From: Streptomyces sp. XY006
GTDB lineage: Bacteria; Actinomycetota; Actinomycetes; Streptomycetales; Streptomycetaceae
Assembly: GCF_002237655.1 (NCBI RefSeq)
Contig: NZ_NOKT01000004.1
Location: 124,001 to 188,000 of the forward strand
Direction of reading: 5' to 3'
DNA length: 64,000 nucleotides
The translations under genes and the position numbers were made by a program. A model generated the notes under the pieces. The model was given only the letters and a program-made list of their open reading frames with translations, was not told the DNA's origin and made no database searches. The first letter of the stretch is position 1. Each line of letters begins with the position of its first letter. Shown here one piece after another: positions 41,457 to 49,329 of the stretch.

Positions 41457-42394
41457 GCGGAATCCGTGAGGGCGGGGGCGGTGAGGGCCGGGGCGGAATC
41501 TGTGAGGGCCGGGTCGTCGCCGTCACGGGCGCGGGCCGCGGACTCGGCCGCGCCCACGCGCTGGCGTTCGCGGCCGAGGGGGCGCTGGTGGTCGTCAACG
41601 ACCTGGGGGTGGGCCTCGACGGCACGCCCGAGTCCGACGGCCCCGCCGCCCGGGTCGCCGAGGAGATCCGCGCGGCGGGCGGGGAGGCGGTGCCGCACTG
41701 CGGCGACATCGCCACCACCGAGGGCGCCGCCTCGCTCGTCCGGACCGCTCTGGAGACGTACGGCCGGCTCGACACCCTCGTCAACAACGCGGGCTTCCTG
41801 CGCGACCGGATGCTGGTCAACCTCGACGAGGACGACTTCGACGCCGTCGTACGCGTCCACCTCAAGGGCCACTTCCTGCCCCTGCGGCACGCGGCCGCCC
41901 ACTGGCGGGCCCGGACCAAGGCGGGCCACCGCCCCGAGGCCAGGATCGTCAACACCAGCAGCGGAGCGGGCCTGCTGGGCTCCGTCGGGCAGGGCGCCTA
42001 CAGCGCCGCGAAGGCCGGGATCGTCGCGCTCACCCTGGTCGCGGCGGCCGAACTGCGCCGCTACGGCGTCCAGGTCAACGCGATCGCCCCCGCCGCCCGG
42101 ACCCGCATGACGGAACGGACCTTCGCCGCCACCATGGCCGCCCCCGGCACGGGTTTCGACGCGATGGCCCCGGAGAACGTCTCCCCCCTGGTCGTCTGGC
42201 TCGGCTCGGCGGCGAGCGCCGGGGTGACGGGCCGGGTCTTCGAGGCGGAGGGAGGCCGCATCACCCTGATGGAGGGCTGGCGCCCCGGCCCCGGCGCCGA
42301 CAAGGGGGCACGGTGGGAACCGGCGGAGGCGGGAGCGGCGATACGCGAACTGCTGACCCGGGCGACCGCCCCCGGGCAGGTCTACGGGGCCTGA
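41453..42394 (+). CDS. SDR oxidoreductase (Rv3548c-like)
   Basis: A 313-residue SDR, longer than the classical type: TGAGRGLGRAHALAFAAEGA, VNDLGVGLDG, NNAGFLRDRMLVNLDEDDFDAVVRVHLKGHF, NTSSGAGLLGSVGQGAYSAAKAG. The NDLG and FLRDRML segments are typical of the hydroxyacyl-CoA dehydrogenase branch seen in peroxisomal multifunctional enzyme type 2 and actinobacterial steroid clusters. There is a Gly-rich N-terminal insert (EGGGGEGRGG). The ATG overlaps the preceding stop by 4 nt, so the two SDRs are made together. Confidence 0.78.
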   Translation: MSGIREGGGGEGRGGICEGRVVAVTGAGRGLGRAHALAFAAEGALVVVNDLGVGLDGTPESDGPAARVAEEIRAAGGEAVPHCGDIATTEGAASLVRTALETYGRLDTLVNNAGFLRDRMLVNLDEDDFDAVVRVHLKGHFLPLRHAAAHWRARTKAGHRPEARIVNTSSGAGLLGSVGQGAYSAAKAGIVALTLVAAAELRRYGVQVNAIAPAARTRMTERTFAATMAAPGTGFDAMAPENVSPLVVWLGSAASAGVTGRVFEAEGGRITLMEGWRPGPGADKGARWEPAEAGAAIRELLTRATAPGQVYGA

Positions 42395-42438
42395 ACCCCA
42401 GCTCACCCCACCCGCGGGCCCCGGGGGCCACTGGGGGC

Positions 42439-43323
42439 CTAGGTGTCGCACTCCAGCACGCTGCGGCACAGCGCGCAGCGGGCCCGGACGCGGCCCGCCA
42501 CCGGCACCCTGATGCGCTGGTGACAGGTGGGACAGGGGAACGACACGCGCAGCCGGCCGCCCGCGTCGGGGGAGAACGCGTACCGCACCCCCGGCTGCGG
42601 CGACGCCGGTGCGTGCCGCCGGTCACGGGCGTAGCGCCGCCGGCCCGCCCAGCCCGCCGCGGTCAGCGGCGGCTGCTGCGCGTCCCGCAGGGCCACCTCC
42701 CTGCCCCGCTCGTACGCCCGGTACGCCTGCGCACTGGTGAACCACACCGACGGGTCCTCCCCGAAGACCAGCGCCCGCTTGGCCAGCACGTACCCGAACT
42801 CCTCCGGCGTGAGGTACCCCAGCTTCTGCGACGACGCCCCGTCCTCCCGATAGGCGTCCAGCAGCAGCCACCCCGCGCCCAGGTACGTCGTCGCGGTGTC
42901 GGTGAGGATCTCGTTGTCCCGCACGCCCGGGAAGGACAGGTCCAGGCGGTGCAGGTACACGTGCGTCACCTCGTGCGCCAGGGCCGCCCCGATGTCCCGC
43001 CGGTGCGTGCGGAACCGGTCGTTCAGCTCCACGAAGTACTCCGGCCCCGCCGCCAGCTCGACGTTCGCCGCCTGCCGCATCTCCCGGAAGCTGACGATCA
43101 GCCGCGCGTCGGGCAACCGGTAGTGCCGCACCAGCTCGCGCGCCACCCGCTGCGCCCCCAGATACAGGTCGTCGGTGTCGCAGAACGCCACGTCCGCCGG
43201 GAGCACACTGGCCTCGAACGTCTGGATCGTGTCGTACGACAGGCGCCTGTACAGCGCCGTGATGGCGGCCCGCACCGTCTCCAGATGCGGGTAGCCGTGC
43301 TCGACCGGCCCGTCGTTCGCCAC
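42439..43323 (-). CDS. Putative zinc metalloprotease with C-terminal zinc ribbon
   Basis: A 294-residue protein I do not recognise as a named family. H117-E118-V-T-H121 in AALAHEVTHVYLHRLDL is a gluzincin-type zinc site; E138 in RDNEILTDTATTYLGAG could be the third ligand. The C-terminus ends in a CPTC...CALC four-cysteine ribbon. There is no signal peptide or membrane helix, so it is probably cytoplasmic. It is convergent with the SDR gene and divergent from a GNAT gene. Substrate unknown; the ribbon suggests binding to nucleic acid or another protein. Confidence 0.65.
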   Translation of the reverse strand: MANDGPVEHGYPHLETVRAAITALYRRLSYDTIQTFEASVLPADVAFCDTDDLYLGAQRVARELVRHYRLPDARLIVSFREMRQAANVELAAGPEYFVELNDRFRTHRRDIGAALAHEVTHVYLHRLDLSFPGVRDNEILTDTATTYLGAGWLLLDAYREDGASSQKLGYLTPEEFGYVLAKRALVFGEDPSVWFTSAQAYRAYERGREVALRDAQQPPLTAAGWAGRRRYARDRRHAPASPQPGVRYAFSPDAGGRLRVSFPCPTCHQRIRVPVAGRVRARCALCRSVLECDT

Positions 43324-43432
43324 GCCTGACCCCCAAGACGCCCGGAACCCGGTTCCACTGTACGAGGGCCGGCCGCGCCGCGGAGGCGTCCGGCCGCGGC
43401 GAAAACCGGTCGTCCGCGCCCCGGGCCGCTGG

Positions 43433-43438
43433 CAGAAT
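43433..43438 (+). promoter_or_regulatory. Probable leaderless -10 box of the GNAT gene
   Basis: CAGAAT ends 7 nt before the GTG at 43446; no ribosome binding site. Confidence 0.4.
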
Positions 43439-43445
43439 CCGCGGC

Positions 43446-43898
43446 GTGACCAGCGACCAGCGCTCCACCGCCGCCGCGCTCAGCGTGGGCGGCCGGGACG
43501 ACGACCTCGAAAAGCGGCTCGACGAGGAGCTGACCGCCTTCAACACCGCCGCCTGTGGCGGGGCCACCACCGAGCCGCTCTCGGTCCGCGTCACCGACGA
43601 GGCCGGCGAGCTGGCCGGCGGACTCACCGCCTGGACCTGGGGCAGCCTGTGCTCCGTCGACCTGCTCTGGGTGCGCGACGACCAGCGGCACGCCGGCTGG
43701 GGGAGCCGGCTGATGCGCGCGGCGGAGGAGGAGGCCGTACGGCGCGGCTGCACCGACATGATCGTCTCCACCTACAGCTTCCAGGCCCCCGGCTTCTACC
43801 TCCGCCTCGGCTACCGGGAACGGGGCCGCGTCGAGGGCGTGCCCGGCGGCCACGAGGACGTCCACTTCCACAAGCGGCTCCCGGTGGCCGAGGTGTGA
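43446..43898 (+). CDS. GNAT family N-acetyltransferase
   Basis: A 150-residue acetyltransferase with the acetyl-CoA binding motif DDQRHAGWGSRLMRAAEEEA and the usual C-terminal beta strand APGFYLRLGYRERGRVEG. GELAGGLTAWTWGSLCSVDLLWV forms the central strands. Substrate unknown; free-standing gene. Confidence 0.85.
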   Translation: MTSDQRSTAAALSVGGRDDDLEKRLDEELTAFNTAACGGATTEPLSVRVTDEAGELAGGLTAWTWGSLCSVDLLWVRDDQRHAGWGSRLMRAAEEEAVRRGCTDMIVSTYSFQAPGFYLRLGYRERGRVEGVPGGHEDVHFHKRLPVAEV

Positions 43899-43929
43899 GA
43901 CGGCCCGCTGCCGTACCGCCCGATCCCCG

Positions 43930-43935
43930 TAGGCT
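43930..43935 (+). promoter_or_regulatory. Probable leaderless -10 box of the chorismate mutase gene
   Basis: TAGGCT ends 8 nt before the ATG at 43944; no ribosome binding site. Confidence 0.4.
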
Positions 43936-43943
43936 GACGCCCC

Positions 43944-44294
43944 ATGACCACCAGCAACACCCGTACCGGCGACGTCGACCCGGCCGTCCGCGAGGAGCTC
44001 GCCCGGCTGCGCGCCAGCATCGACAACATCGACGCGGCCGTCGTGCACATGCTCGCCGAGCGCTTCAAGTGCACCCAGCAGGTCGGCCACCTCAAGGCCG
44101 AACACCAGCTGCCGCCCGCCGACCCGGCCCGTGAGGCCCGCCAGATCGCGCGGCTGCGCGCCCTCGCCGAGGAGGCCAGGCTGGACCCGGCCTTCGCCGA
44201 GAAGTTCCTCAACTTCATCGTGGCCGAGGTCATCCGCCACCACGAGCGCATCGCGGACGAGGCGCTCAACGGCACGGCCGCCCCGGGCAACTGA
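43944..44294 (+). CDS. Chorismate mutase, AroQ type
   Basis: A 116-residue all-helical chorismate mutase, converting chorismate to prephenate for phenylalanine and tyrosine. The pattern EELARLRASIDNIDAAVVHMLAERFKCTQQVGHLKAEHQLPPADPAREARQ has the active-site Arg and Lys positions of AroQ (R23, R40-region, K51) and the conserved P-x-x-DPAREA segment. No signal peptide, so it is the cytoplasmic form. It lies 49 kb from trp in this window and is on its own promoter. Confidence 0.88.
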   Translation: MTTSNTRTGDVDPAVREELARLRASIDNIDAAVVHMLAERFKCTQQVGHLKAEHQLPPADPAREARQIARLRALAEEARLDPAFAEKFLNFIVAEVIRHHERIADEALNGTAAPGN

Positions 44295-44446
44295 CCGCGG
44301 GACAACCGCCGGTAACCGGCCACGGGGGGAGTGACAGGGCCGCCCGCACGGGGCATGCTGCGCTGTGCACAGCATGTCAGCTGACGAGCACTGCCCGTCA
44401 GTGTCCCGCACTACTCTGGTCCTCCACGAGGGAGGGGCGTCGGGCC
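44295..44446 (+). promoter_or_regulatory. Upstream region of the orphan response regulator
   Basis: A 152-nt gap with an inverted repeat CATGCTG ... CAGCATG around 44352-44374 and a -10 candidate TACTCT at 44412-44417. GGGAGGGG just before the ATG at 44447 is a good ribosome binding site. The inverted repeat could be an operator or terminator. Confidence 0.35.
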
Positions 44447-44992
44447 ATGCCGTCGGATACCAGGATCCTCATCGTCGACGACCACGAGGACACGCTGTAC
44501 GCGCTGGAGAGCGCCCTGGCCCCGCTGGGCTACGAGCTCGGCCGGGCCACCAGCGGCGACGAAGCACTCAAGCAGGTCCTGCGCGGCCAGGTCGGCCTGC
44601 TCCTGCTCGACGTGCGCATGCCCGGAGTCAGCGGCCTGGAGGTCGTGCGCTACATGCGGCGCGTCGAACAGACCCAGCACATCCCGGTGATCCTGCTCAC
44701 CGGCTTCGGCGCCGACCAGGAACTGACCACCGCCGCCTTCGCCCTCGGCGTCGCCGACCTCGTCATGAAACCCGTGGACCCCTGGGCCCTGCGCACGAAG
44801 GTCCGCTACCTGTACGACACCCACCGGCGCCACCTCGCCCTGCAGCGCGAGGTACGGCGGCTGCGCACGCTCGTACGGGAGCACACCGACGCCGCTGCAC
44901 GCCCCGCGCGCCTGCCGCGCCCCGACGCGCGCGTACCGTCCCAGCGGCCCATGGGGGCGCACGCCGGGGAGCTCGAACGAGACCGCACATAG
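44447..44992 (+). CDS. Orphan single-domain response regulator
   Basis: A 181-residue protein with one receiver domain: acidic pocket in LIVDDHED, phosphoacceptor D55 in LLLLDVRMPG, Thr in ILLTGFG and Lys in VMKPVDPW. The remaining ~60 residues start as a helix (HRRHLALQREVRRLRTLVREH), probably a coiled coil, then a Pro/Arg-rich tail. There is no DNA-binding domain and no neighbouring kinase, so output is likely through protein contact. Not recognised beyond the receiver fold. Confidence 0.82.
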   Translation: MPSDTRILIVDDHEDTLYALESALAPLGYELGRATSGDEALKQVLRGQVGLLLLDVRMPGVSGLEVVRYMRRVEQTQHIPVILLTGFGADQELTTAAFALGVADLVMKPVDPWALRTKVRYLYDTHRRHLALQREVRRLRTLVREHTDAAARPARLPRPDARVPSQRPMGAHAGELERDRT

Positions 44993-45059
44993 ACCGGACA
45001 TTGCGCACGTACCGATCCGCCTCTGTGCCTTGCCGATGGCATCAGGCAGCATGTCACGC

Positions 45060-47555
45060 ATGTCCGTACTGACGCGCGACGAAGCGCAGACCCGAGCCGG
45101 CCTCCTCGACGTCCACCGCTACACCATCGACCTGGACCTGACCGGCGGGGACGAGACCTTCGACTCCCACACCCTGATCGCGTTCAGCGCCCGCACGGAC
45201 GGTGACACCTTCGTCGAGATCAGGCCCGCCGAGCTGCGCTCCGTCACCCTCGACGGACAGCCCCTGGACCCGGAGGCCCTGGACGGCAACCGGCTGCCCC
45301 TGAAGAACCTCACCGCCGGCGAGCACGAGCTGCGCGTGCACGCGGCCATGCGCTACTCCCGCACCGGCGAGGGCATGCACCGCTTCACGGACCCCACCGA
45401 CGGCGAGACCTACGTCTACACACAGCTGTTCCTGGACGACGTGCAGCGCGTCTTCGCCGCCTTCGACCAGCCCGACCTCAAGGCCGTCTTCGAGCTGTCG
45501 GTGCGGGCCCCGCAGGGCTGGACCGTCCTCGCCAACGGCATCACCGAGCACACCGGAGACGGCCGCTGGCGGGCCGCCCCCACCCCGCCGATCTCCACCT
45601 ACCTCGTCGCCGTCGCCGCCGGCCCCTGGCACTCGGTGCGCACCGAGCACCGCGGCCTGCCCTTCGGCCTGCACTGCCGGCGCTCCCTCGCCCCCCACCT
45701 GGACGCCGACGCCGACGAACTCCTCGACATCACGCGCGCGTGCTACGACCGCTACCACGAGAAGTTCGACGAGCCCTACCCCTTCGACTCCTACGACCAG
45801 GCCTTCGTCCCCGAGTTCAACGCGGGCGCCATGGAGAACCCCGGACTGGTCACCTTCCGCGACGAGTTCGTCTACCGCTCCGCCGTCACCGACACCGAGC
45901 GGCAGACCCGCGCGATCGTCATCGCCCACGAGATGGCCCACATGTGGTTCGGCGACCTCGTCACCCTCAAGTGGTGGGACGACATCTGGCTGAACGAGTC
46001 CTTCGCCGAGTACATGGGCTACCAGACCCTCGTCGAAGCGACCCGCTTCACCGACACCTGGACCGACTTCGGCGTCACCCGCAAGGCCTGGGGCTACGAC
46101 GCCGACCAGCGCCCCTCCACCCACCCCGTCGCCCCCGAGGCCGTCGACGACACCGCCTCCGCGCTGCTCAACTTCGACGGCATCTCCTACGCCAAGGGCG
46201 CCGGCGCCCTGCGCCAGCTCGTCGCCTGGCTCGGCGAGAAGGACTTTCTCGCCGGCATCAACACCCACTTCGCCCGGCACAAGTTCGCCAACGCCACCCT
46301 CGCCGACTTCATCGACTCCCTCGCCGGCGCGACCGAACGCGACGTCCACGCCTGGGCCGACGCCTGGCTGCGCACCACCGGCGTCGACACCCTCACCCCG
46401 CACATCGCCCCCGGCGACCACGGCACCTGCGCCCTCACCGTCGACCGCGCCGGCAGCCGCCCGCACCGCATCGCCGTCGGCCTGTACGACCGTGACCTCG
46501 GCGACGACGGCGGCCACCTCGTGCTGCGCGAACGCCTCCACCTGGACCTCCCGCAGGACGGCGCCCAGCCCATCGGCAAGCGCCCCGCCCTGCTCCTCCT
46601 CAACGACGGCGACCTCGGCTACGCCAAGGTCCGCTTCGACCCGGAGTCCTTCGAGACCGTCCGCAAGGACCTGTCCGGCCTGCCCTCCCCGCTCACCCGG
46701 GCGGTCGTCTGGAACGCGCTGCGGGACGCCGTCCGCGACGGTGAACTCGCGCCCGGCGCCTACCTGGAGACCGCCCGCGCCCACCTCCCCCTGGAGACGG
46801 ACCTCGCCATCGTCCAGGGCGTGCTGGCCTTCGCCGCCACGCACATCACCGACCGCTACCTCACGCCCGAGGAGCGCCCCGCCGCCCTCGCCACCCTGTC
46901 CGAGCTGTGCCGCGACCTCATCCGCCGCACCGAGGACGGCGACAACCCGGGCCTGCGCCTGATCGCCGTGCGCCACCGCATCGACGTGGCCGCCCACCCG
47001 GACACCATCGCCGCCTGGCTCGCCGACGGCACCGTCTCCGGCGGCCCGGAGCTCGACCCCGAGCTGCGCTGGCGCGTCCTCGCCCGGCTCGCCGTGCTCG
47101 GCGCGACCGACGAGGCCGCCATCGCCGCCGAGCTGGAACGCGACCCGAGCGCCACCGGCCAGGAGGGCGCCGCCCGCTGCCGGGCCGCGCTGCCCGACCC
47201 GGAGGCCAAGGCCCGCGCCTGGGCGGCGATGTTCGCCTCCGACGACCTGTCCAACTACCTCTTCTCGGCCACCGCCCGCGGCTTCTGGCAGCCGGAACAG
47301 GCCGACCTGGTCCGGGAGTACGTGCCGCGCTACTACGCCGACGCGGTCCCGGTCGCCGACCGCCGCGGCCCCGCGATCGCCACGGCCGTCGGCCGGGACG
47401 CGTTCCCGGCCCACGCCGTCGACGCGGACAGCCTCCGCCTGGGCGAACAGTGCCTGCGCGACACGGACCCGAGCCCGTCCCTCCGCCGCAGCCTGACAGA
47501 CCAACTGGCCGACTTGGCCCGAGCCCTACGCGTACGCGAAGCCCACACGGCATAA
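45060..47555 (+). CDS. pepN: Aminopeptidase N (M1 family)
   Basis: An 831-residue M1 metallopeptidase that removes N-terminal residues from peptides. GAMEN at 256-260, the zinc site H290-E291-M-A-H294 with E313 as third ligand (in WLNESFAEYMG), and a C-terminal ERAP1-like helical domain (DLSGLPSPLTRAVVWNALRDAVRDGEL) are present. Start codons at 45030 (TTG), 45051 (ATG) and 45060 (ATG) are in frame; 45060 is preferred because the family typically starts MSVLTRDEAQ and a CAGCAT box ends 7 nt upstream. No signal peptide: cytoplasmic. Confidence 0.95.
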   Translation: MSVLTRDEAQTRAGLLDVHRYTIDLDLTGGDETFDSHTLIAFSARTDGDTFVEIRPAELRSVTLDGQPLDPEALDGNRLPLKNLTAGEHELRVHAAMRYSRTGEGMHRFTDPTDGETYVYTQLFLDDVQRVFAAFDQPDLKAVFELSVRAPQGWTVLANGITEHTGDGRWRAAPTPPISTYLVAVAAGPWHSVRTEHRGLPFGLHCRRSLAPHLDADADELLDITRACYDRYHEKFDEPYPFDSYDQAFVPEFNAGAMENPGLVTFRDEFVYRSAVTDTERQTRAIVIAHEMAHMWFGDLVTLKWWDDIWLNESFAEYMGYQTLVEATRFTDTWTDFGVTRKAWGYDADQRPSTHPVAPEAVDDTASALLNFDGISYAKGAGALRQLVAWLGEKDFLAGINTHFARHKFANATLADFIDSLAGATERDVHAWADAWLRTTGVDTLTPHIAPGDHGTCALTVDRAGSRPHRIAVGLYDRDLGDDGGHLVLRERLHLDLPQDGAQPIGKRPALLLLNDGDLGYAKVRFDPESFETVRKDLSGLPSPLTRAVVWNALRDAVRDGELAPGAYLETARAHLPLETDLAIVQGVLAFAATHITDRYLTPEERPAALATLSELCRDLIRRTEDGDNPGLRLIAVRHRIDVAAHPDTIAAWLADGTVSGGPELDPELRWRVLARLAVLGATDEAAIAAELERDPSATGQEGAARCRAALPDPEAKARAWAAMFASDDLSNYLFSATARGFWQPEQADLVREYVPRYYADAVPVADRRGPAIATAVGRDAFPAHAVDADSLRLGEQCLRDTDPSPSLRRSLTDQLADLARALRVREAHTA

Positions 47556-47931
47556 CGGCCCCAGCCCCGGCTGCCCGCCACCCCCGCGGCGGACCGACCG
47601 TCGCCTCGGCGGCGGCCCGGCCCTGGCCTAGGCGGCGGCTCGGCCCTCGCTCAGGCGGCGGGCCGGTCCTCGCCTGCCCGACGAGGGGCCCGGGGAAGGT
47701 GACCGCGACCGGGGACGGCCCTCGCCGGCACTTCGGGCAGCCCTGGCCGCGATCGAGAGCAGTCCTCGCCGCCACCTCGGGGGGCAGTTCTCGCGCGGGC
47801 TTCGGGGTCCGGCGCGGGCAGTGGGCCGGGGGTGGTGGTCGGTGGTGACACCCGTGCGGGGAAGTACCTCCGTGCCCCCACGGTCGTTGGGCTGGGTGGG
47901 CGGGTCGTATCCGCGCCTCGGAGGTCAGTTC
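47556..47931. other. Gene-free region with degenerate repeats upstream of the decarboxylase gene
   Basis: A 376-nt gap without a convincing gene. 47611-47808 is made of degenerate GC-rich repeats. The last ~100 nt probably carry the promoter of the decarboxylase gene; I looked for an iron box here and found none. GGAGG lies 8 nt before the next start. Confidence 0.5.
47611..47808. repeat. Degenerate 20-25 nt repeats
   Basis: Three units starting GGCGGC and containing GGCCCTGGCC or GGCCCTCGC (47611-47675), and about four units beginning CAG or CGG followed by YCCTSGCCG and ending in TTCGGGG or CTCGGGG (47715-47808). The units are imperfect, so the boundaries are approximate. Confidence 0.5.
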
Positions 47932-49329
47932 ATGCGTACGCCGCCCCTTGCCTCGGGTTCCGACGGGCCGCACGCCCTGCGGGCCCTGGTCGCCATCGTG
48001 CTCGACGCGCTGCAGGAGGGCGCCCGGGGGCGGGGCGGGCCGTTGCCGGCGGGCGGGCCGGACGCCGTCGCCGCCCGGGTCCGGGAAGCGGTGGGGGAGA
48101 TCCTCCCCGAGCAGGGCGATCCGCACGCCGTCCACACCCTCGTCCGGGCCTTCGCGGAGGGCGCCGCCGACCCCGCCCACCCCCTGTGCGCCGCCCACCT
48201 GCACTGCCCGCCCCTGGCCGTCGCCGCGGCCGCCGACCTGGCCGCCTCCGCCCTCAACCCGTCCCTGGACTCCTGGGACCAGGCCCCGGCCGCCAGTGAA
48301 CTGGAGGCGATGGTCACGCGGCTGGCGGCCGAAGAGGTCTACGGCACCGGCCCCGCATGCGACCCGGACTCCCTCGTCACCACCGGCGGCACCGAGTCCA
48401 ACCAGCTCGCCCTCCTGCTCGCCCGCGAGGCCCGCGGCGGCTCCGTCCGGCTCGTGACCGGCGCCAACGCCCACCACTCCCTGCCCCGCGCCGCCTGGCT
48501 GCTCGGACTCCCCGAGCCCACCGTCGTCCCCGCCCCCGACGGCCGACTCGACCCCGCCGCACTCGCCGAGACCCTCACCCGCCTCACCGGCCCCGTCCTC
48601 GTCGCCGCCACCGCCGGCACCACCGACGCCGGACTCATCGACCCGCTGCCCGAGATCGCCGCCCACTGCGCGGCCCACGGCGCCCGGCTGCACATCGACG
48701 CCGCCTACGGCGGAGGCCTGCTCTTCAGCACCCGGCACCGGCACCTGCTCGACGGACTCGACGCCGCCGACACCGTCACCCTCGACCTGCACAAACTCGG
48801 CTGGCAACCGGTCGCCGCAGGGCTCCTCGCCGTCCGCACCGCGCACGACCTCACCGCCCTGCGGCACCGCGCCGACTACCTCAACGCCGCCGACGACACC
48901 GACGCCGGCCTGCCCGACCTGCTCGGCCGCTCCCTGCGCACCACCCGCCGCCCCGACGTCCTCAAGCTCGCCGTCACCCTCAAGACCCTCGGCCGCGCCG
49001 GCCTCGGCACCCTCGTCGACCAGGTGTGCGCCCACGCCCGCGCGTTCGCCGCCCTGGTCCACGACCACCCCGGCTTCGAGCTGCACGCCCCGCCCGTCAT
49101 CAGCACGGTCCTGTTCCGGCCCGCGGACACCCCCGACACCACCGTCGCCGCCGTACGCCGCGCGCTGCTCACCGACGGCCGTGCCGTCCTCGGCCGGGCC
49201 CGCCTGGACGGCCGGCTCTGGCTCAAGGCCACCCTCCTCAACCCCGCCACCGGGCCCGACGACCTGGCCGCCCTGCTGCACCTCGTGGCAGAGAGCCGAG
49301 CGACACTCGTGGAAGGACAGACCCCCTGA
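47932..49329 (+). CDS. PLP-dependent decarboxylase, siderophore-type (DesA-like)
   Basis: A 465-residue group II PLP decarboxylase (glutamate/lysine/diaminobutyrate type). TTGGTESNQLALLLAR, the Asp in LHIDAAYGGGLLFS and the PLP lysine in TLDLHKLGWQP are clear. The latter motif is as in DesA, which makes cadaverine from lysine for desferrioxamine. The next gene, read through a TGATG overlap, is an N-hydroxylase as in desAB. ATG 47932 with GGAGG upstream. Ornithine or diaminobutyrate as substrate cannot be excluded. Confidence 0.8.
   Translation: MRTPPLASGSDGPHALRALVAIVLDALQEGARGRGGPLPAGGPDAVAARVREAVGEILPEQGDPHAVHTLVRAFAEGAADPAHPLCAAHLHCPPLAVAAAADLAASALNPSLDSWDQAPAASELEAMVTRLAAEEVYGTGPACDPDSLVTTGGTESNQLALLLAREARGGSVRLVTGANAHHSLPRAAWLLGLPEPTVVPAPDGRLDPAALAETLTRLTGPVLVAATAGTTDAGLIDPLPEIAAHCAAHGARLHIDAAYGGGLLFSTRHRHLLDGLDAADTVTLDLHKLGWQPVAAGLLAVRTAHDLTALRHRADYLNAADDTDAGLPDLLGRSLRTTRRPDVLKLAVTLKTLGRAGLGTLVDQVCAHARAFAALVHDHPGFELHAPPVISTVLFRPADTPDTTVAAVRRALLTDGRAVLGRARLDGRLWLKATLLNPATGPDDLAALLHLVAESRATLVEGQTP

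Noticed and set aside
47820..47931. Iron box in front of the siderophore-type genes
   Set aside because: No sequence resembling TTAGGTTAGGCT was found on either strand in this region.
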